Translations under genes and position numbers: made by a program
Part shown: positions 8,800-19,057 of the stretch, one piece after another
Numbering within the stretch: the stretch's first letter is position 1
How the letters are laid out: each line of letters opens with the position of its first letter
The notes under the pieces: model-generated
What the model was told of the DNA's origin: nothing
The model's input: the letters and a program-made list of their open reading frames with translations, nothing else
Databases searched by the model: none
NCBI GenBank assembly: GCA_963761755.1
Contig: CAVXIC010000007.1
Coordinates: forward strand, 496,001 to 560,000
DNA from: CAJXVA01 sp963761755
GTDB lineage: Bacteria; Myxococcota_A; Polyangia; Nannocystales; Nannocystaceae
Length of the DNA stretch: 64,000 nucleotides
Reading direction: 5' to 3'

Positions 8800-9330
8800 T
8801 CAGCGCCGTGCGCACTGGATCGCCCAGAAGATCCGACCGGAGACCTCGCCAGACTTGTGCTCACCATCGCTCTGGACGAAGAAGAGCCCGTTGTCTTGGA
8901 TGCTGTAGTCCATGGAGAACAGGCTCTCCTTGCGGTCCTGATGCGTGAGTTCGAGGTGCAGCTTCAGCTTCGTCTCGTCTCCACCCAAGAGGCTGAGCTT
9001 CATCTTGTGACCGGTCTTGAACGCGGTCTCGGGCGACTTGCCCAGCGCGATGTCCACCTTCTTGGAGCCCAAGAGATGGAAGGACTTGTAGCGGTCGAAC
9101 GGCTCGTCGGTGAGCCATTCCTTCATGAACTCGAGGTTCTTGGGGATGGTGCCGTCCCCCTCCTTCGAGGCGAGCACGGCGTGCACCTTGCAGACCCCTT
9201 TGGCCGCCTTCGATGGCGCGGCGGCCTGCGCGGCGGTTGCAACGCCGGCCACGGCCGCGAACGCGATTGCAGGGGCGAGAACGGCGGAAAGAGCCAGGGA
9301 GAGGACGCTCTTGGAACTTGAGGACTTCAT
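8800..9330 (-). CDS. Secreted protein of unknown function, third gene of sigma operon
   Basis: This is a 176-residue protein with a classical signal peptide (about 1-38, ending in an Ala-rich cleavage region such as AAQAAA). The mature part is about 138 residues with two Cys (in KGVCKVHAV and at the end in IQCARR), alternating beta pattern and many Lys. I recognise no family. Its ATG overlaps the anti-sigma stop by 4 nt and a terminator follows, so it is the last gene of the sigma/anti-sigma operon. It may be an envelope component or the signal sensed by the system; that is inference. Confidence 0.7.
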   Translation of the reverse strand: MKSSSSKSVLSLALSAVLAPAIAFAAVAGVATAAQAAAPSKAAKGVCKVHAVLASKEGDGTIPKNLEFMKEWLTDEPFDRYKSFHLLGSKKVDIALGKSPETAFKTGHKMKLSLLGGDETKLKLHLELTHQDRKESLFSMDYSIQDNGLFFVQSDGEHKSGEVSGRIFWAIQCARR

Positions 9331-10058
9331 AGCGAACGCTCGGTGTCTTTGGGCTGGGACTCTTCTTCGAGGTACAGAACGGTGACGGTGCCGGTCTTGG
9401 CGATACGCCCCGCGTGACCGGAGAACTCGACCCCGTGAATCTCAGCCTCAACCTTCATCGGCCGGGGCATGTCTTCCTCCAGCTCATTGTCAGCCGGCAG
9501 GGAAGACTTCATCGGTGCAGGCGAGGGCTGGATGGGGGCCTGCGCGAGCCTGTCGTCGGCTGGCGCGGGGGCGGGGGCCTCCAGACCTCTTTGAAGGGAG
9601 GGGTCGGCCTGCTGCGGGGTGGACGCGACGGCGCCTGGAATATTCGACGCCCCCGGACCCGTATCGTCATCGCCGGTGAAGGACACGACCAGGAAGGTTG
9701 CCGCCGCCGCCGCCGCCGCCGCCGCGACCGGAATGCGAACCGGGCCCAGCGCCGACCACACGCGGGACCAAAACGATCCTGTCGCGGGTTGGGCGCTCGC
9801 CGTCTCGCGAGTGAGCTGGCGATCGATTTCGTCCCAGATCTGTTCGAACCGAGCTTGTGGGACCTCGGCCGCCTTGGCGGTCAACGACTCTCGGACCAGA
9901 CCGCGCACGATGCCGAGCTGAGCGAGTTCGTCGCGCAGCTCCGGGTCCGCGTCGATCTGGGCCGCAAGCTCGTGGGCCTGCGCCCCGGTGAGCTCCCCGT
10001 CGAAGTGCAGCGCAAGCTCGTCGCGCGACACCCCGGATGTTCCGACTTGAGTGGTCAT
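9327..10058 (-). CDS. Transmembrane anti-sigma factor
   Basis: This is a 243-residue single-pass inner-membrane protein. The N-terminal cytoplasmic part (about 8-80) has the anti-sigma pattern LALHFDGELTGAQAHELAAQIDADPEL, without a clear HxxxCxxC zinc motif. A membrane helix (about 109-127) is dominated by ten consecutive Ala, and a Pro/Ala-rich periplasmic linker precedes a short C-terminal domain (about 200-243). It is coupled by ATGA to the ECF sigma gene upstream and to the secreted-protein gene downstream. The expected role is to hold the sigma factor inactive until an envelope signal releases it. Confidence 0.8.
   Translation of the reverse strand: MTTQVGTSGVSRDELALHFDGELTGAQAHELAAQIDADPELRDELAQLGIVRGLVRESLTAKAAEVPQARFEQIWDEIDRQLTRETASAQPATGSFWSRVWSALGPVRIPVAAAAAAAAATFLVVSFTGDDDTGPGASNIPGAVASTPQQADPSLQRGLEAPAPAPADDRLAQAPIQPSPAPMKSSLPADNELEEDMPRPMKVEAEIHGVEFSGHAGRIAKTGTVTVLYLEEESQPKDTERSL
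9700..9723. repeat. GCC trinucleotide repeat x8
   Basis: Eight perfect GCC triplets inside the anti-sigma gene. Read on the minus strand they give GCG codons for the poly-alanine core of its membrane helix. Confidence 0.9.
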
Positions 10059-10765
10059 GATGCTGCCTCCTGTGTGACGGAGCCCGAGGTGCCCTTGTTC
10101 GAACGAGTTTTCGATTTCTTTTCGTCCTCGTCCGGGTCACCGGCGTCGCCGTCATCGCCCGTGCTGGTCGGCACGTGCTCGAGTCGCTGCTTGAGCAGCT
10201 TCTGCATGTTGCGGCGGGCGTGAAAGAGCCGGCTCATGATGGTGCCCTTCGAGCAATTCATCGCCTTGGCCATGTCCGCGTAGGAGAGCCCCTGAAGCTC
10301 GCGCATCACGATGACCATCCGATGCTTCTCGCTGAGCTCGTCGAGGCTCGTCTCCACGGCCGCGAGGATCTCCTTGTTGCGGACAGCCTTGGCGGGGTCT
10401 CCGAGCGAGGAGATCGGCAGCTGGCTCGCGGACGCCTCATTGTCGGCGTCGTGGCGGAGCTGGTCGTCGAACTCGACGTCCTTCTTGCGGCCAGCGCGCC
10501 GGAGATGATCGATGCAGAGGTTGGCGACGATCCGATAGAGCCAGGTGTAGAAGCTCGACTGCCCTTCGAACTTGGGCAGGTAGCGGTGCACCTTGATGAA
10601 GGCCTCTTGGGTGACGTCCAGCGCATCTTCGGGGTTCCGGAGAAATCCGTAGGCAACCGCGTACACCTTGCGCTCATAGCGCTGAAACAGGGCCTGGAAC
10701 GCACGTCGGTCCCCTGCCTTGCAGGCTTCGACCAGCTCGTGGTCGTCGGCTTCGGTGGAAACCAC
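10055..10765 (-). CDS. ECF (RpoE-type) RNA polymerase sigma factor
   Basis: This is a 236-residue sigma-70 family protein of the extracytoplasmic-function group. Region 2 (about 18-90) includes ALFQRYERKVYAVAYGFLRN and the -10-recognition segment DVTQEAFIKVHRYL...FYTWLYRIVANLCID. Region 4 (about 135-190) includes LSEKHRMVIVMRELQGLSY and a helix-turn-helix ending in TIMSRLFHARR. An acidic/Lys-rich tail of about 40 residues follows. It heads an operon coupled by ATGA to its anti-sigma factor. Autoregulation is usual for such operons, but no matching promoter was identified. Confidence 0.92.
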   Translation of the reverse strand: MVSTEADDHELVEACKAGDRRAFQALFQRYERKVYAVAYGFLRNPEDALDVTQEAFIKVHRYLPKFEGQSSFYTWLYRIVANLCIDHLRRAGRKKDVEFDDQLRHDADNEASASQLPISSLGDPAKAVRNKEILAAVETSLDELSEKHRMVIVMRELQGLSYADMAKAMNCSKGTIMSRLFHARRNMQKLLKQRLEHVPTSTGDDGDAGDPDEDEKKSKTRSNKGTSGSVTQEAAS

Positions 10766-10873
10766 GTGTTGCCTCGCGCTTCGACGGCCGGCAGGGGGGT
10801 CTATTCAGGGGCAGTCTCTGCCCACACCCCAACGCAAAAACATGCGCGGGGCGAAATCGGGGCAGCCCGGCCA

Positions 10874-10902
10874 GTGACTGCCCGCCGAAGCGCGGTTATA
10901 CC
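10874..10902 (+). promoter_or_regulatory. Possible sigma-70 promoter for the coiled-coil protein gene
   Basis: GTGACT (10874-10879) and TATACC (10897-10902) are separated by 17 bp, each matching the -35/-10 consensus at four of six positions. The expected start would be near 10909, about 55 nt before the TTG start codon at 10964. Weak by itself in such GC-rich DNA. Confidence 0.35.
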
Positions 10903-10963
10903 TTTCCTCGCCCCCGGTGCGCCAACCCCTCGGTTTTGCGCACCGTGCGGCCCGGAGCTCAGA

Positions 10964-13900
10964 TTGGCCCCCCCGCCCTCGAACACCGACGCGCCGCTGA
11001 CGCGGTTTCTGGCCGCAGCGTCCCGCATCGCGGCGCTACGGCTCGTCGCCGCCGGGGTGTTCGACATCGCGCTGATCGTCTGTGTACTGGTCGGGTTTGC
11101 GGCGTGGGCCGCCGGTTGGACCCTCCGCGGGGATCTGCTGGCCCCGGCAACCGCCGGCCTCACGGGGCTGCTCGCAGCGGGCTGGGTCGTGATCCTCGTC
11201 CGGCGAGCCGTGCGCCAGTTCGGCAACCATGCGCGTGCTGCCCACACGATCGCCCGCTGTGGCGGTCCGCTCGGACCGGACCATCCCGACGGATCTCACG
11301 CCGCCGCCGACCGAAGCCTGCGGCACGAAATCCTTGGCGCGGTCGAGCTCGCCGGCGGCGCGCAGGTCGAGTCCCCCGACCTGGCCGCCGCGTACGTCCA
11401 CGACGTGGCCGGCCGGATCGCGAACCCCCGCATCGACCCGGGCCTGGCGCTCCCCAGGCCCCGCTGGAGACCTCGCATCGCCGCGGCCTTGGGGGCTGGC
11501 GTGCTCGTGGCGAGCTGCGCCCTCACCCCCACGCCCGCCGGCGGCCTGGTGCTGCTGCTCGCCGCCCACGACGGCCGCCCGCCGCCTCCGCCAGAGCCGA
11601 CCTGGTCTTCGCTGACCCTCGAGCTGCGCTACCCCGACCACACGCGACGACCTCCTCGCATCGTCCCCAACCCCAGCGGTGCGCTTCGCGTCGTGGCAGG
11701 CACCGAGGTCACGCTCACCCTCACCGCGTGGCGCCCCGCTGCCGCGGCCCGAGCGGTGGTCAACTACGACCCCACCGAGGCCGTCGAACATCCGCAACCC
11801 GAAGTCGTCGATCTGGCGCCGACGTCGACGACCGACGACGCGGGCCGGAGCACCTTCACCGGGGCCTTCATCGCCCGCGGCAGCGGCACCTGGACCGTGG
11901 TGCTGTTCGATGACGCAGACGATGCAGACGATGCAGACGATGCAGACGATGCAGACGAGGCAGACCAGGGCAGCGGCGACGAGGCGCACGGGCGGCACTC
12001 GTCCCCGATGCCCTTGGTGCTCGAGGCAGACCGTGCACCTGACGTCGAGCTGCTGCCGCTTCCCGCAGCGCAACGGGAGGTGAGCGAGCGTCAAAGCGTG
12101 GACGTGCGCTTCGTCGCGCGCGACGACTTCGGCATCGCCTCCGCCGCGTTGGTCTACCAAATGCCCGACGGATCCACCCACCGCCTCGACGCGGGCACCC
12201 CCGGCCCCTCCAGCCGAGCCTGGCGACAGCGCTACACCTGGGACCTCTCGTCGATCCCGATCAAGGAGCGCAGCGAGGTGCTCTACTGGGTCGAGGTCCG
12301 GGACAACGATCCTGGGCTGGGTCTCGAGGCGTTGCCCGACCCACCGGGCAAGATGACGCGATCGGCCACGCAGTCGCTCGTCGTCAAAGACGACGAGGCC
12401 GAGCACGCCGCGAACATCGTGAAGCTGGCGGAGCTGCGCGACCACGCGGTGGATCTGCTCGCCGCCCGCATGACCACGCGCGCGTTCGAGGACGCCCCCA
12501 CCGACGTCACCGGCTTGGAGATCCCCCTCCCCGTGCAGACCGCAGGCGCGCGGGAGCTTCTGAGCGGGTCCGGCGAGCTCCTGGCCATGCTCGCCGGCGC
12601 CATCGACGCGATGTCGGTCGATACCCTGACGCACGAGCGCGACGTCGCGGTGCTCACGAAGGTCCACACCCGGCTCAAGGAGCTCTACGACGCAGAGCTG
12701 GAGCTGCACGCGAAGATGCCCACCGGGGTCGCGCGCAAGGATCCCCAGGCCGCGCGCGCGGGACTCGATGCACTGTCGGAGCACAACCGGGAGGAAATTC
12801 CGCAGCTCGAGGACGAGATCATTCGCATCGACGACCTCGTCGACGGACAGGTGGTCGAGCGACTCGAGGCGCTCGTCGCACGCCTGGAGGCAACACAGCG
12901 CAAGCTGGTCGATCTCCTCGAGCAGCTCGAAGCCGGCGACGAGTCGGCCCGAGCGCAGATCGAACAGCTCGAGCAGCGCCGACGCGAGGACCTCCGACGC
13001 ATCGCCGAGGCCCGCGCGATGCTTCGAGAGGAGATGGACTCGGAGTTCATGAACCTCGACGCGTTCGAGGCGCTCGAAGAGATGAAGAAGCAGGAGCAGC
13101 TCTCGGAGATGCTCCGCCAGGGCAAGACGCAGGAGGCCCTCGAAGCCGCCCGCGGCCAGCTGGGCGAAGTCCAGCAGCTGCGCGACGCCGTTCAAGACAA
13201 GCTCGGGCAGCCCGGAGCCGAGGCTCCGGCGCTCAGCGAGGAAGAGCGTCAGCGCATGGAGCTCTTGCGTGAGCTCTCCCGGCTGCAGGACGAGGAGGCC
13301 AACGTCCGGGGCCAGACCCGAGCGCTGGACGACGCCTATCGAGACGGCGTCGAGGATCAGGCCGCCGACGCCTCGCAGCGTGAGAAGGCAGGAGAGCAGG
13401 CCACGGCCCTGCGCGAGTCGCTGGAGTCGGTCAACGACGCTCGACTGGGACGCGAGGGTCGGCGGGGTCTCGAAGATGCACGCGCCGCGCTCGAGGCCCT
13501 CGAACGGGCCGCACAAGACGAGGACTCCACACAGCTCCAGCTCGACGACGCGGCACGTCAGGCCCAAAAGGGTCTGCAGCGGGCGAGCGCTGGATCGGAG
13601 GCCTCCGAGCGAGAGGGCAAAGCGCTTCGCCGCGCCGAGAAGAAATCCGACGCCCTGCGCGAGGGCACGCGCGCTCCCCTCCCCCCCACCGCCTCGGTGC
13701 TGACCCCCGAGCAGCAGACCAAGCTCGAAGAGCTCGCCGAGCGTCAAGCGGGGCTGCGCAAGCGAGCCTCGACCCTGATGGAATCCCCCGGCGCCAAGCT
13801 CCTCCCCAAAGAGGGGCGCAGCGCGATGCGCGACGCGGACGACACCATGGAACGCAGCGCGCAAGGCCTGGGCGGGGGCGGCACCCAGCGCGCGCTCGAG

Positions 13901-14116
13901 GCCCAAAACGGAGCCTGGGGTGCCTTGCAGCGGGCCATCGACAGCCTGCGCCAAGGGCCACCGCCCCCACCACCGCAAAGCGGTTCCGCAGACGCCAGCA
14001 CCGAGGCCGAGCGCGACCGCAGCCTTCGAGACGCCCTGATGGAGGCGATGAAGGAGAACACGCCCGAGGGCTATGATGCCCCGGTCAAGCGCTACTACGA
14101 GGAGTTGCTGCGATGA
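10964..14116 (+). CDS. Large membrane protein with long coiled coils (DUF4175-like)
   Basis: This is a 1050-residue protein. Two N-terminal membrane helices (about 25-45 and 52-72) and a third near 170-190 precede a periplasmic beta-rich region (about 205-490). That region is interrupted by an acidic DDA repeat. From about 580 on there are long Glu/Arg/Leu/Gln-rich coiled coils, then a Pro/Gly-rich tail. The layout matches DUF4175/TIGR02302-type proteins, whose function is unknown. The TTG at 10964 has GGAG 8 nt upstream; the frame is open further upstream, but only as the antisense of the sigma gene. The stop overlaps the next gene as ATGA, so the two products probably work together. Confidence 0.75.
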   Translation: MAPPPSNTDAPLTRFLAAASRIAALRLVAAGVFDIALIVCVLVGFAAWAAGWTLRGDLLAPATAGLTGLLAAGWVVILVRRAVRQFGNHARAAHTIARCGGPLGPDHPDGSHAAADRSLRHEILGAVELAGGAQVESPDLAAAYVHDVAGRIANPRIDPGLALPRPRWRPRIAAALGAGVLVASCALTPTPAGGLVLLLAAHDGRPPPPPEPTWSSLTLELRYPDHTRRPPRIVPNPSGALRVVAGTEVTLTLTAWRPAAAARAVVNYDPTEAVEHPQPEVVDLAPTSTTDDAGRSTFTGAFIARGSGTWTVVLFDDADDADDADDADDADEADQGSGDEAHGRHSSPMPLVLEADRAPDVELLPLPAAQREVSERQSVDVRFVARDDFGIASAALVYQMPDGSTHRLDAGTPGPSSRAWRQRYTWDLSSIPIKERSEVLYWVEVRDNDPGLGLEALPDPPGKMTRSATQSLVVKDDEAEHAANIVKLAELRDHAVDLLAARMTTRAFEDAPTDVTGLEIPLPVQTAGARELLSGSGELLAMLAGAIDAMSVDTLTHERDVAVLTKVHTRLKELYDAELELHAKMPTGVARKDPQAARAGLDALSEHNREEIPQLEDEIIRIDDLVDGQVVERLEALVARLEATQRKLVDLLEQLEAGDESARAQIEQLEQRRREDLRRIAEARAMLREEMDSEFMNLDAFEALEEMKKQEQLSEMLRQGKTQEALEAARGQLGEVQQLRDAVQDKLGQPGAEAPALSEEERQRMELLRELSRLQDEEANVRGQTRALDDAYRDGVEDQAADASQREKAGEQATALRESLESVNDARLGREGRRGLEDARAALEALERAAQDEDSTQLQLDDAARQAQKGLQRASAGSEASEREGKALRRAEKKSDALREGTRAPLPPTASVLTPEQQTKLEELAERQAGLRKRASTLMESPGAKLLPKEGRSAMRDADDTMERSAQGLGGGGTQRALEAQNGAWGALQRAIDSLRQGPPPPPPQSGSADASTEAERDRSLRDALMEAMKENTPEGYDAPVKRYYEELLR
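11912..11965. repeat. 9-bp tandem repeat x6 encoding Asp-Ala-Asp
   Basis: Six 9-bp units (four perfect GATGCAGAC, flanked by GACGCAGAC and GAGGCAGAC) in the beta-rich region of the DUF4175-like gene. The peptide is the same Asp/Ala pattern as in the PBP tail but with different codons. Confidence 0.9.
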
Positions 14117-15747
14117 GCCCCGTCCACCGTCTCCTCGCGGGGCTCGGCCTCGCCCTGACCGCAGCGACCGCCGTCACACCTGCGGACGCGGGTGCCCGTC
14201 TCACACCCGTGCTCGCGTCGGCTCGACCGCTGGCGATGATGGCCGACGATGCGCTCGAGGACGTCGACGCCGCGCTGCTCGCATGGGATCTGCCGGCCGC
14301 GCGCGCCGCGATGGAGCGCGCCCCGGCCAGCGTCGAAGCGAAGGTCAAGCGCGGCGTGCTGGCGGTGTACGAGGCCGACTACGCCCGCGCAGAATCGCTG
14401 CTCGCGGAGGCCCTGGCCGATGACGCGCTGGTCGAGGGCAGCGCGGCGCTCGAGGAAGCACAGCACTACCTGGGGCTGGCGCGCGGCGCTCAGACGGCGC
14501 TGGGCGCTGCGGTCACCGTGCACAGCGACGATGGTCACTTCGAGGCGGTCTTCGCCAGTGACGAAGACGCCCTACTCGCGCCCTACCTCTTCGACGCGAT
14601 GAAGGACGCGCGCGACCGCATCGGCGCAATCGTGGGCGTCCTGCCCGATCACTCGGTCCGCTTCGAGTTCCTCGACCAGGCCACCAAGCTCGCGCTGGTC
14701 ACACCGCTGTCGGTCGAGAACATTCGCACCACCGGCACGGTCGGCGTCACCAAGTATCGCCGGGTGATGATGATTACCCCGCGGGTGATGGTCTACGGCT
14801 ACGGCTGGATCGACACCGCGGTGCACGAGTACGTGCACTACGTGCTCACGATGCGCACGGCAAACCTGGCGCCGGTGTGGCTTCAAGAGGGCATGGCGAA
14901 GTTCCTCGAGACCCGATGGCGCCGCGACGACCCCGAGCCTCTCGCCCCCCCAATCGCCTACCGTCTGCATCGGGCGATCGTCGATGACGACCTCGTGACC
15001 CTCTCGGAGATGTATCCCTCGGTCGCGATGCTGCCCAGCGCCGAGCGGGCCGCCCTGGCCTACGCGGAGGTCGAGACGATGCTGGGGCTCCTGCACGAGC
15101 GCAAGGGCAACGAGGGCCTCGCGCGGCTGCTCGATCGCGTGGCCGCCGGAGACGACGCCGAGGCGGCGCTCGGCTTCGCGTGGGGTGACGACTTCGAAGC
15201 GTTCATGGCCGAGTGGAAGCGGGTGACCAAGACCCGCACGGCCAGCGGCGAAGATGGTGAACTCTCGGTGCCCGAGTTCAAGGACGGCGATGCAGCCGCC
15301 GAACAGCTCGGAGACGTCTTCTCGGCGCTCGGCGGCGGCAAGGCCCGACAGCACGCTCGCCTGGGCGCGCTGCTTCAGGGTCGCGGACACGAGCACGCCG
15401 CGGCGGCGCAGTACGAGAAGGCCCGGGCGGCGGACAAGCGCGCGCGCAAGGACCCCACCCTCTCCAAGCGACTGGGGCGCCTGTATGTGAAGCTGGAGCG
15501 ATTCGCCGAGGCGGTGCCCTTGCTCGACATCGCCGCCGCTTCAGACCCCGAGAACGCCAACCTCGCCGCAGCCCAAGGCCGCGCCCGGCTCCGCAGTGGC
15601 GACCCCGGCGGTGCCCAGGACGCCCTGGCTCGCGCGGTCCGCAACAACCCCTTCATTCCCACCCTTCACTGCGATCTGGCCGTGATCGCCCCCGACGAGG
15701 CGCGACGCGTCGCAGAGCAGCGTCTGTGCGACGCCAAGGGCAAGTAG
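14113..15747 (+). CDS. Secreted zinc metallopeptidase (MA-like) with TPR repeats
   Basis: This is a 544-residue protein with an N-terminal signal peptide (about 1-26). Residues 45-130 look like TPR helices, and a gluzincin-like domain contains HEYVH (His238, Glu239, His242) with the downstream third-ligand candidate in WLQEGMAKF. C-terminal TPR repeats cover about 410-530. The pattern fits the peptidase-MA-like group (HExxH plus distal Glu). It acts outside the cytoplasmic membrane; the substrate is unknown. Its ATG overlaps the stop of the coiled-coil gene, suggesting a shared envelope process. It converges on the next gene. Confidence 0.8.
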   Translation: MSPVHRLLAGLGLALTAATAVTPADAGARLTPVLASARPLAMMADDALEDVDAALLAWDLPAARAAMERAPASVEAKVKRGVLAVYEADYARAESLLAEALADDALVEGSAALEEAQHYLGLARGAQTALGAAVTVHSDDGHFEAVFASDEDALLAPYLFDAMKDARDRIGAIVGVLPDHSVRFEFLDQATKLALVTPLSVENIRTTGTVGVTKYRRVMMITPRVMVYGYGWIDTAVHEYVHYVLTMRTANLAPVWLQEGMAKFLETRWRRDDPEPLAPPIAYRLHRAIVDDDLVTLSEMYPSVAMLPSAERAALAYAEVETMLGLLHERKGNEGLARLLDRVAAGDDAEAALGFAWGDDFEAFMAEWKRVTKTRTASGEDGELSVPEFKDGDAAAEQLGDVFSALGGGKARQHARLGALLQGRGHEHAAAAQYEKARAADKRARKDPTLSKRLGRLYVKLERFAEAVPLLDIAAASDPENANLAAAQGRARLRSGDPGGAQDALARAVRNNPFIPTLHCDLAVIAPDEARRVAEQRLCDAKGK

Positions 15748-15763
15748 CCCGGCGCCTGGGTGT

Positions 15764-16942
15764 TCAAGCGACGCCCAGGGCCCCGTACGCCGAGTTCACC
15801 GCGTAGCCGGACCCCGCAGCGGCGCGGCGCTTCTTGGCCGCGCGCAGGAACGTCCCGTCGATCTGCCGAAGCAGTCGGCGCAGGCTCTTGCACACCGGCG
15901 CAGCCTGGCGCACCAGGACGCCGACCTGGAAACCGATCTCGGGCGGGCCGATCCGGTCGATGACCAGCCGTACCGACCCGACCACCGCCTGGATCTCGCG
16001 GCCAGCATCCTCGCTGGGCTGAGCGTCGACATCGAAGAAGACGTGGGAGAGCCGACACAACGCGCGCGCCGCCAGCGTCGCGTCGACCTCCGGGATGCAC
16101 CGTCCGGTCACGATCTCGGCGTGACGAAGCAGGAACGCACCGAGCACGTCCGGCGTCTGCGCCAGCCGAGACAGCTTCTCGACGACCTCGGGATAGGCGA
16201 CCGCGACCACGTCTTCGACCGGCTCCGAGCCCACACCCGGACCCGCGGTGAAGCCACGCGCGAGCAGGCCCTCCCAGCGTCCGACGATGGTCCGAGCGCA
16301 CCGCGTCTTGCCCGGCAGCCAGCTCGCCTCGGCGTCCATCCAGCCGAGCATCGCGTGCACGGCCTGCGAGCCAGACAGCTCCCCGGCGGTCGCGTGGATC
16401 GGCTGTCCGGCGTCGAGATAGATCGTGCCGACCCGCTCGGGACGGTTCGCCGTCTCCGCACAGCGTAGGTGGAGCGCACCGTGAGCGCCCGCGGCGCAGT
16501 GCAGCGTGAGCAGCATGGGGGTGGGCACTCCGGTCGTCGTGCCGGAGAAGCCTGCGTCGGGCGCGGGCTGGCGCAGGAGCTCCTGAAGCTCCTTGGCCGC
16601 GAGTGGGTACGCGAGCAACCCCGCTGCGCCCAGGTGAGACGCCGTGGAGACCCGAACATCGTCGAGTCTGTCCGCGTAGGCGACCACCGGAAGCCCTGGG
16701 AAGCGGGTCTCGATCTCCGCGACGAGCTCGGTGGCCGCGTCCACGCCGATGTCGAGGTTCGCGACGACCGCGTCGAAACCGGGGGTCGTCTCGAACGCGC
16801 GCACCGCCTCCTGCACGCTCGCGACGACGGTGACGGTCATTGGATCGGGGAGCGCCGCGGCCTCGGCCCGGATCCGGTCGACCGAAGGTGGAGACGGGTC
16901 GACGAACAGGATCGAAGTGGTGCTGGGTTTGCGCTCGGTCAT
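15764..16942 (-). CDS. Pseudo-receiver plus DUF4388 (PATAN) regulatory protein
   Basis: This is a 392-residue cytoplasmic protein. Residues about 8-125 fold like a response-regulator receiver, but the phospho-acceptor position reads VVANLD rather than the usual Asp after two hydrophobics, and the conserved Lys-Pro is replaced by AYP. It is therefore probably not phosphorylated. Residues about 140-215 match DUF4388/PATAN (GALHLR...GTIYLDAGQPIHATAGELSGSQAVHAML), a domain common in myxobacterial signalling. The C-terminal about 150 residues are helical and unassigned. ATG 16942 has GGAGTGGAAG about 9 nt upstream. It is divergent from the sigma-54 activator. Confidence 0.7.
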   Translation of the reverse strand: MTERKPSTTSILFVDPSPPSVDRIRAEAAALPDPMTVTVVASVQEAVRAFETTPGFDAVVANLDIGVDAATELVAEIETRFPGLPVVAYADRLDDVRVSTASHLGAAGLLAYPLAAKELQELLRQPAPDAGFSGTTTGVPTPMLLTLHCAAGAHGALHLRCAETANRPERVGTIYLDAGQPIHATAGELSGSQAVHAMLGWMDAEASWLPGKTRCARTIVGRWEGLLARGFTAGPGVGSEPVEDVVAVAYPEVVEKLSRLAQTPDVLGAFLLRHAEIVTGRCIPEVDATLAARALCRLSHVFFDVDAQPSEDAGREIQAVVGSVRLVIDRIGPPEIGFQVGVLVRQAAPVCKSLRRLLRQIDGTFLRAAKKRRAAAGSGYAVNSAYGALGVA

Positions 16943-17169
16943 GGTGGGCTGCTTCCACTCCGTGCATCGGCACGTGACCGGTTCGGTTGAGGCGCTCTCG
17001 CGTCCCGACCTCGGCCACCTCAGCCCTCGCGTTCGGGTACCGCGCACGAGCACATGGGCCTACTGGTACTCGCGGTTTTCTGCTCCGCACGGTCGAACGA
17101 ACCGAAACGGGACGCGGCCAAGAGCGTCAGCGGATTGACCCCGACCGTCCAGAGTCGAATGATCCATTC

Positions 17170-18750
<1,581 letters not shown>

Positions 18751-19057
18751 GCTCGAAGCGGCCCGTACGCGGCCGCTCGAGCCGAGGGCCGACGCTGGCC
18801 CCCTGCCCCTTTGACACCGCGACAAAGCACCGTCGCGATCACGGCGGGACGGGTCGAGGCGAGGCACGGCATGCGCGCAACGAGCATTGGGCCCCTGCGC
18901 AGCGGAGGCGACCGCGGGCCGGGACCGCCGGCGATGTGCGACGGCCCGTTCCAGACCCGGTTGCCCGCGCCGCACGGGACACATTTCGTGATCGCAGCGC
19001 TGGCCTACGCCTTGCACATCAACTGGGGGCGCGGTGGTCCTTCCGCCGCATCTCCCC
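18751..19057. other. Intergenic region between sigma-54 activator and flhG
   Basis: A 307-bp stretch without a convincing gene. An open frame from 18811 overlaps flhG in another frame and has no family resemblance. The recognisable element is the sigma-54 promoter at 19001-19016. A GC-rich inverted repeat near 18760-18785 (GCGGCC...GGCCGC) may form a hairpin after the activator stop, but no T run follows. Confidence 0.6.
19001..19016 (+). promoter_or_regulatory. Sigma-54 (RpoN) promoter upstream of flhG-fliA
   Basis: The 16 bases TGGCCTACGCCTTGCA match the RpoN -24/-12 consensus (TGGC, 7 bases, TTGCA) with the GG and GC dinucleotides at correct spacing. Transcription would begin about 12 bp downstream, near 19028, leaving a leader of about 30 nt before the ATG at 19058. 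Confidence 0.7.

Noticed and set aside
10175..10963. N-terminal extension of the DUF4175-like frame
   Set aside because: It is the antisense of the ECF sigma gene. The TTG at 10964 has a ribosome binding site and begins a protein-like sequence.
11036..13978. 980-codon minus-strand open frame
   Set aside because: Antisense of the coiled-coil gene; heptad-rich coding on the plus strand forces an open antisense frame.
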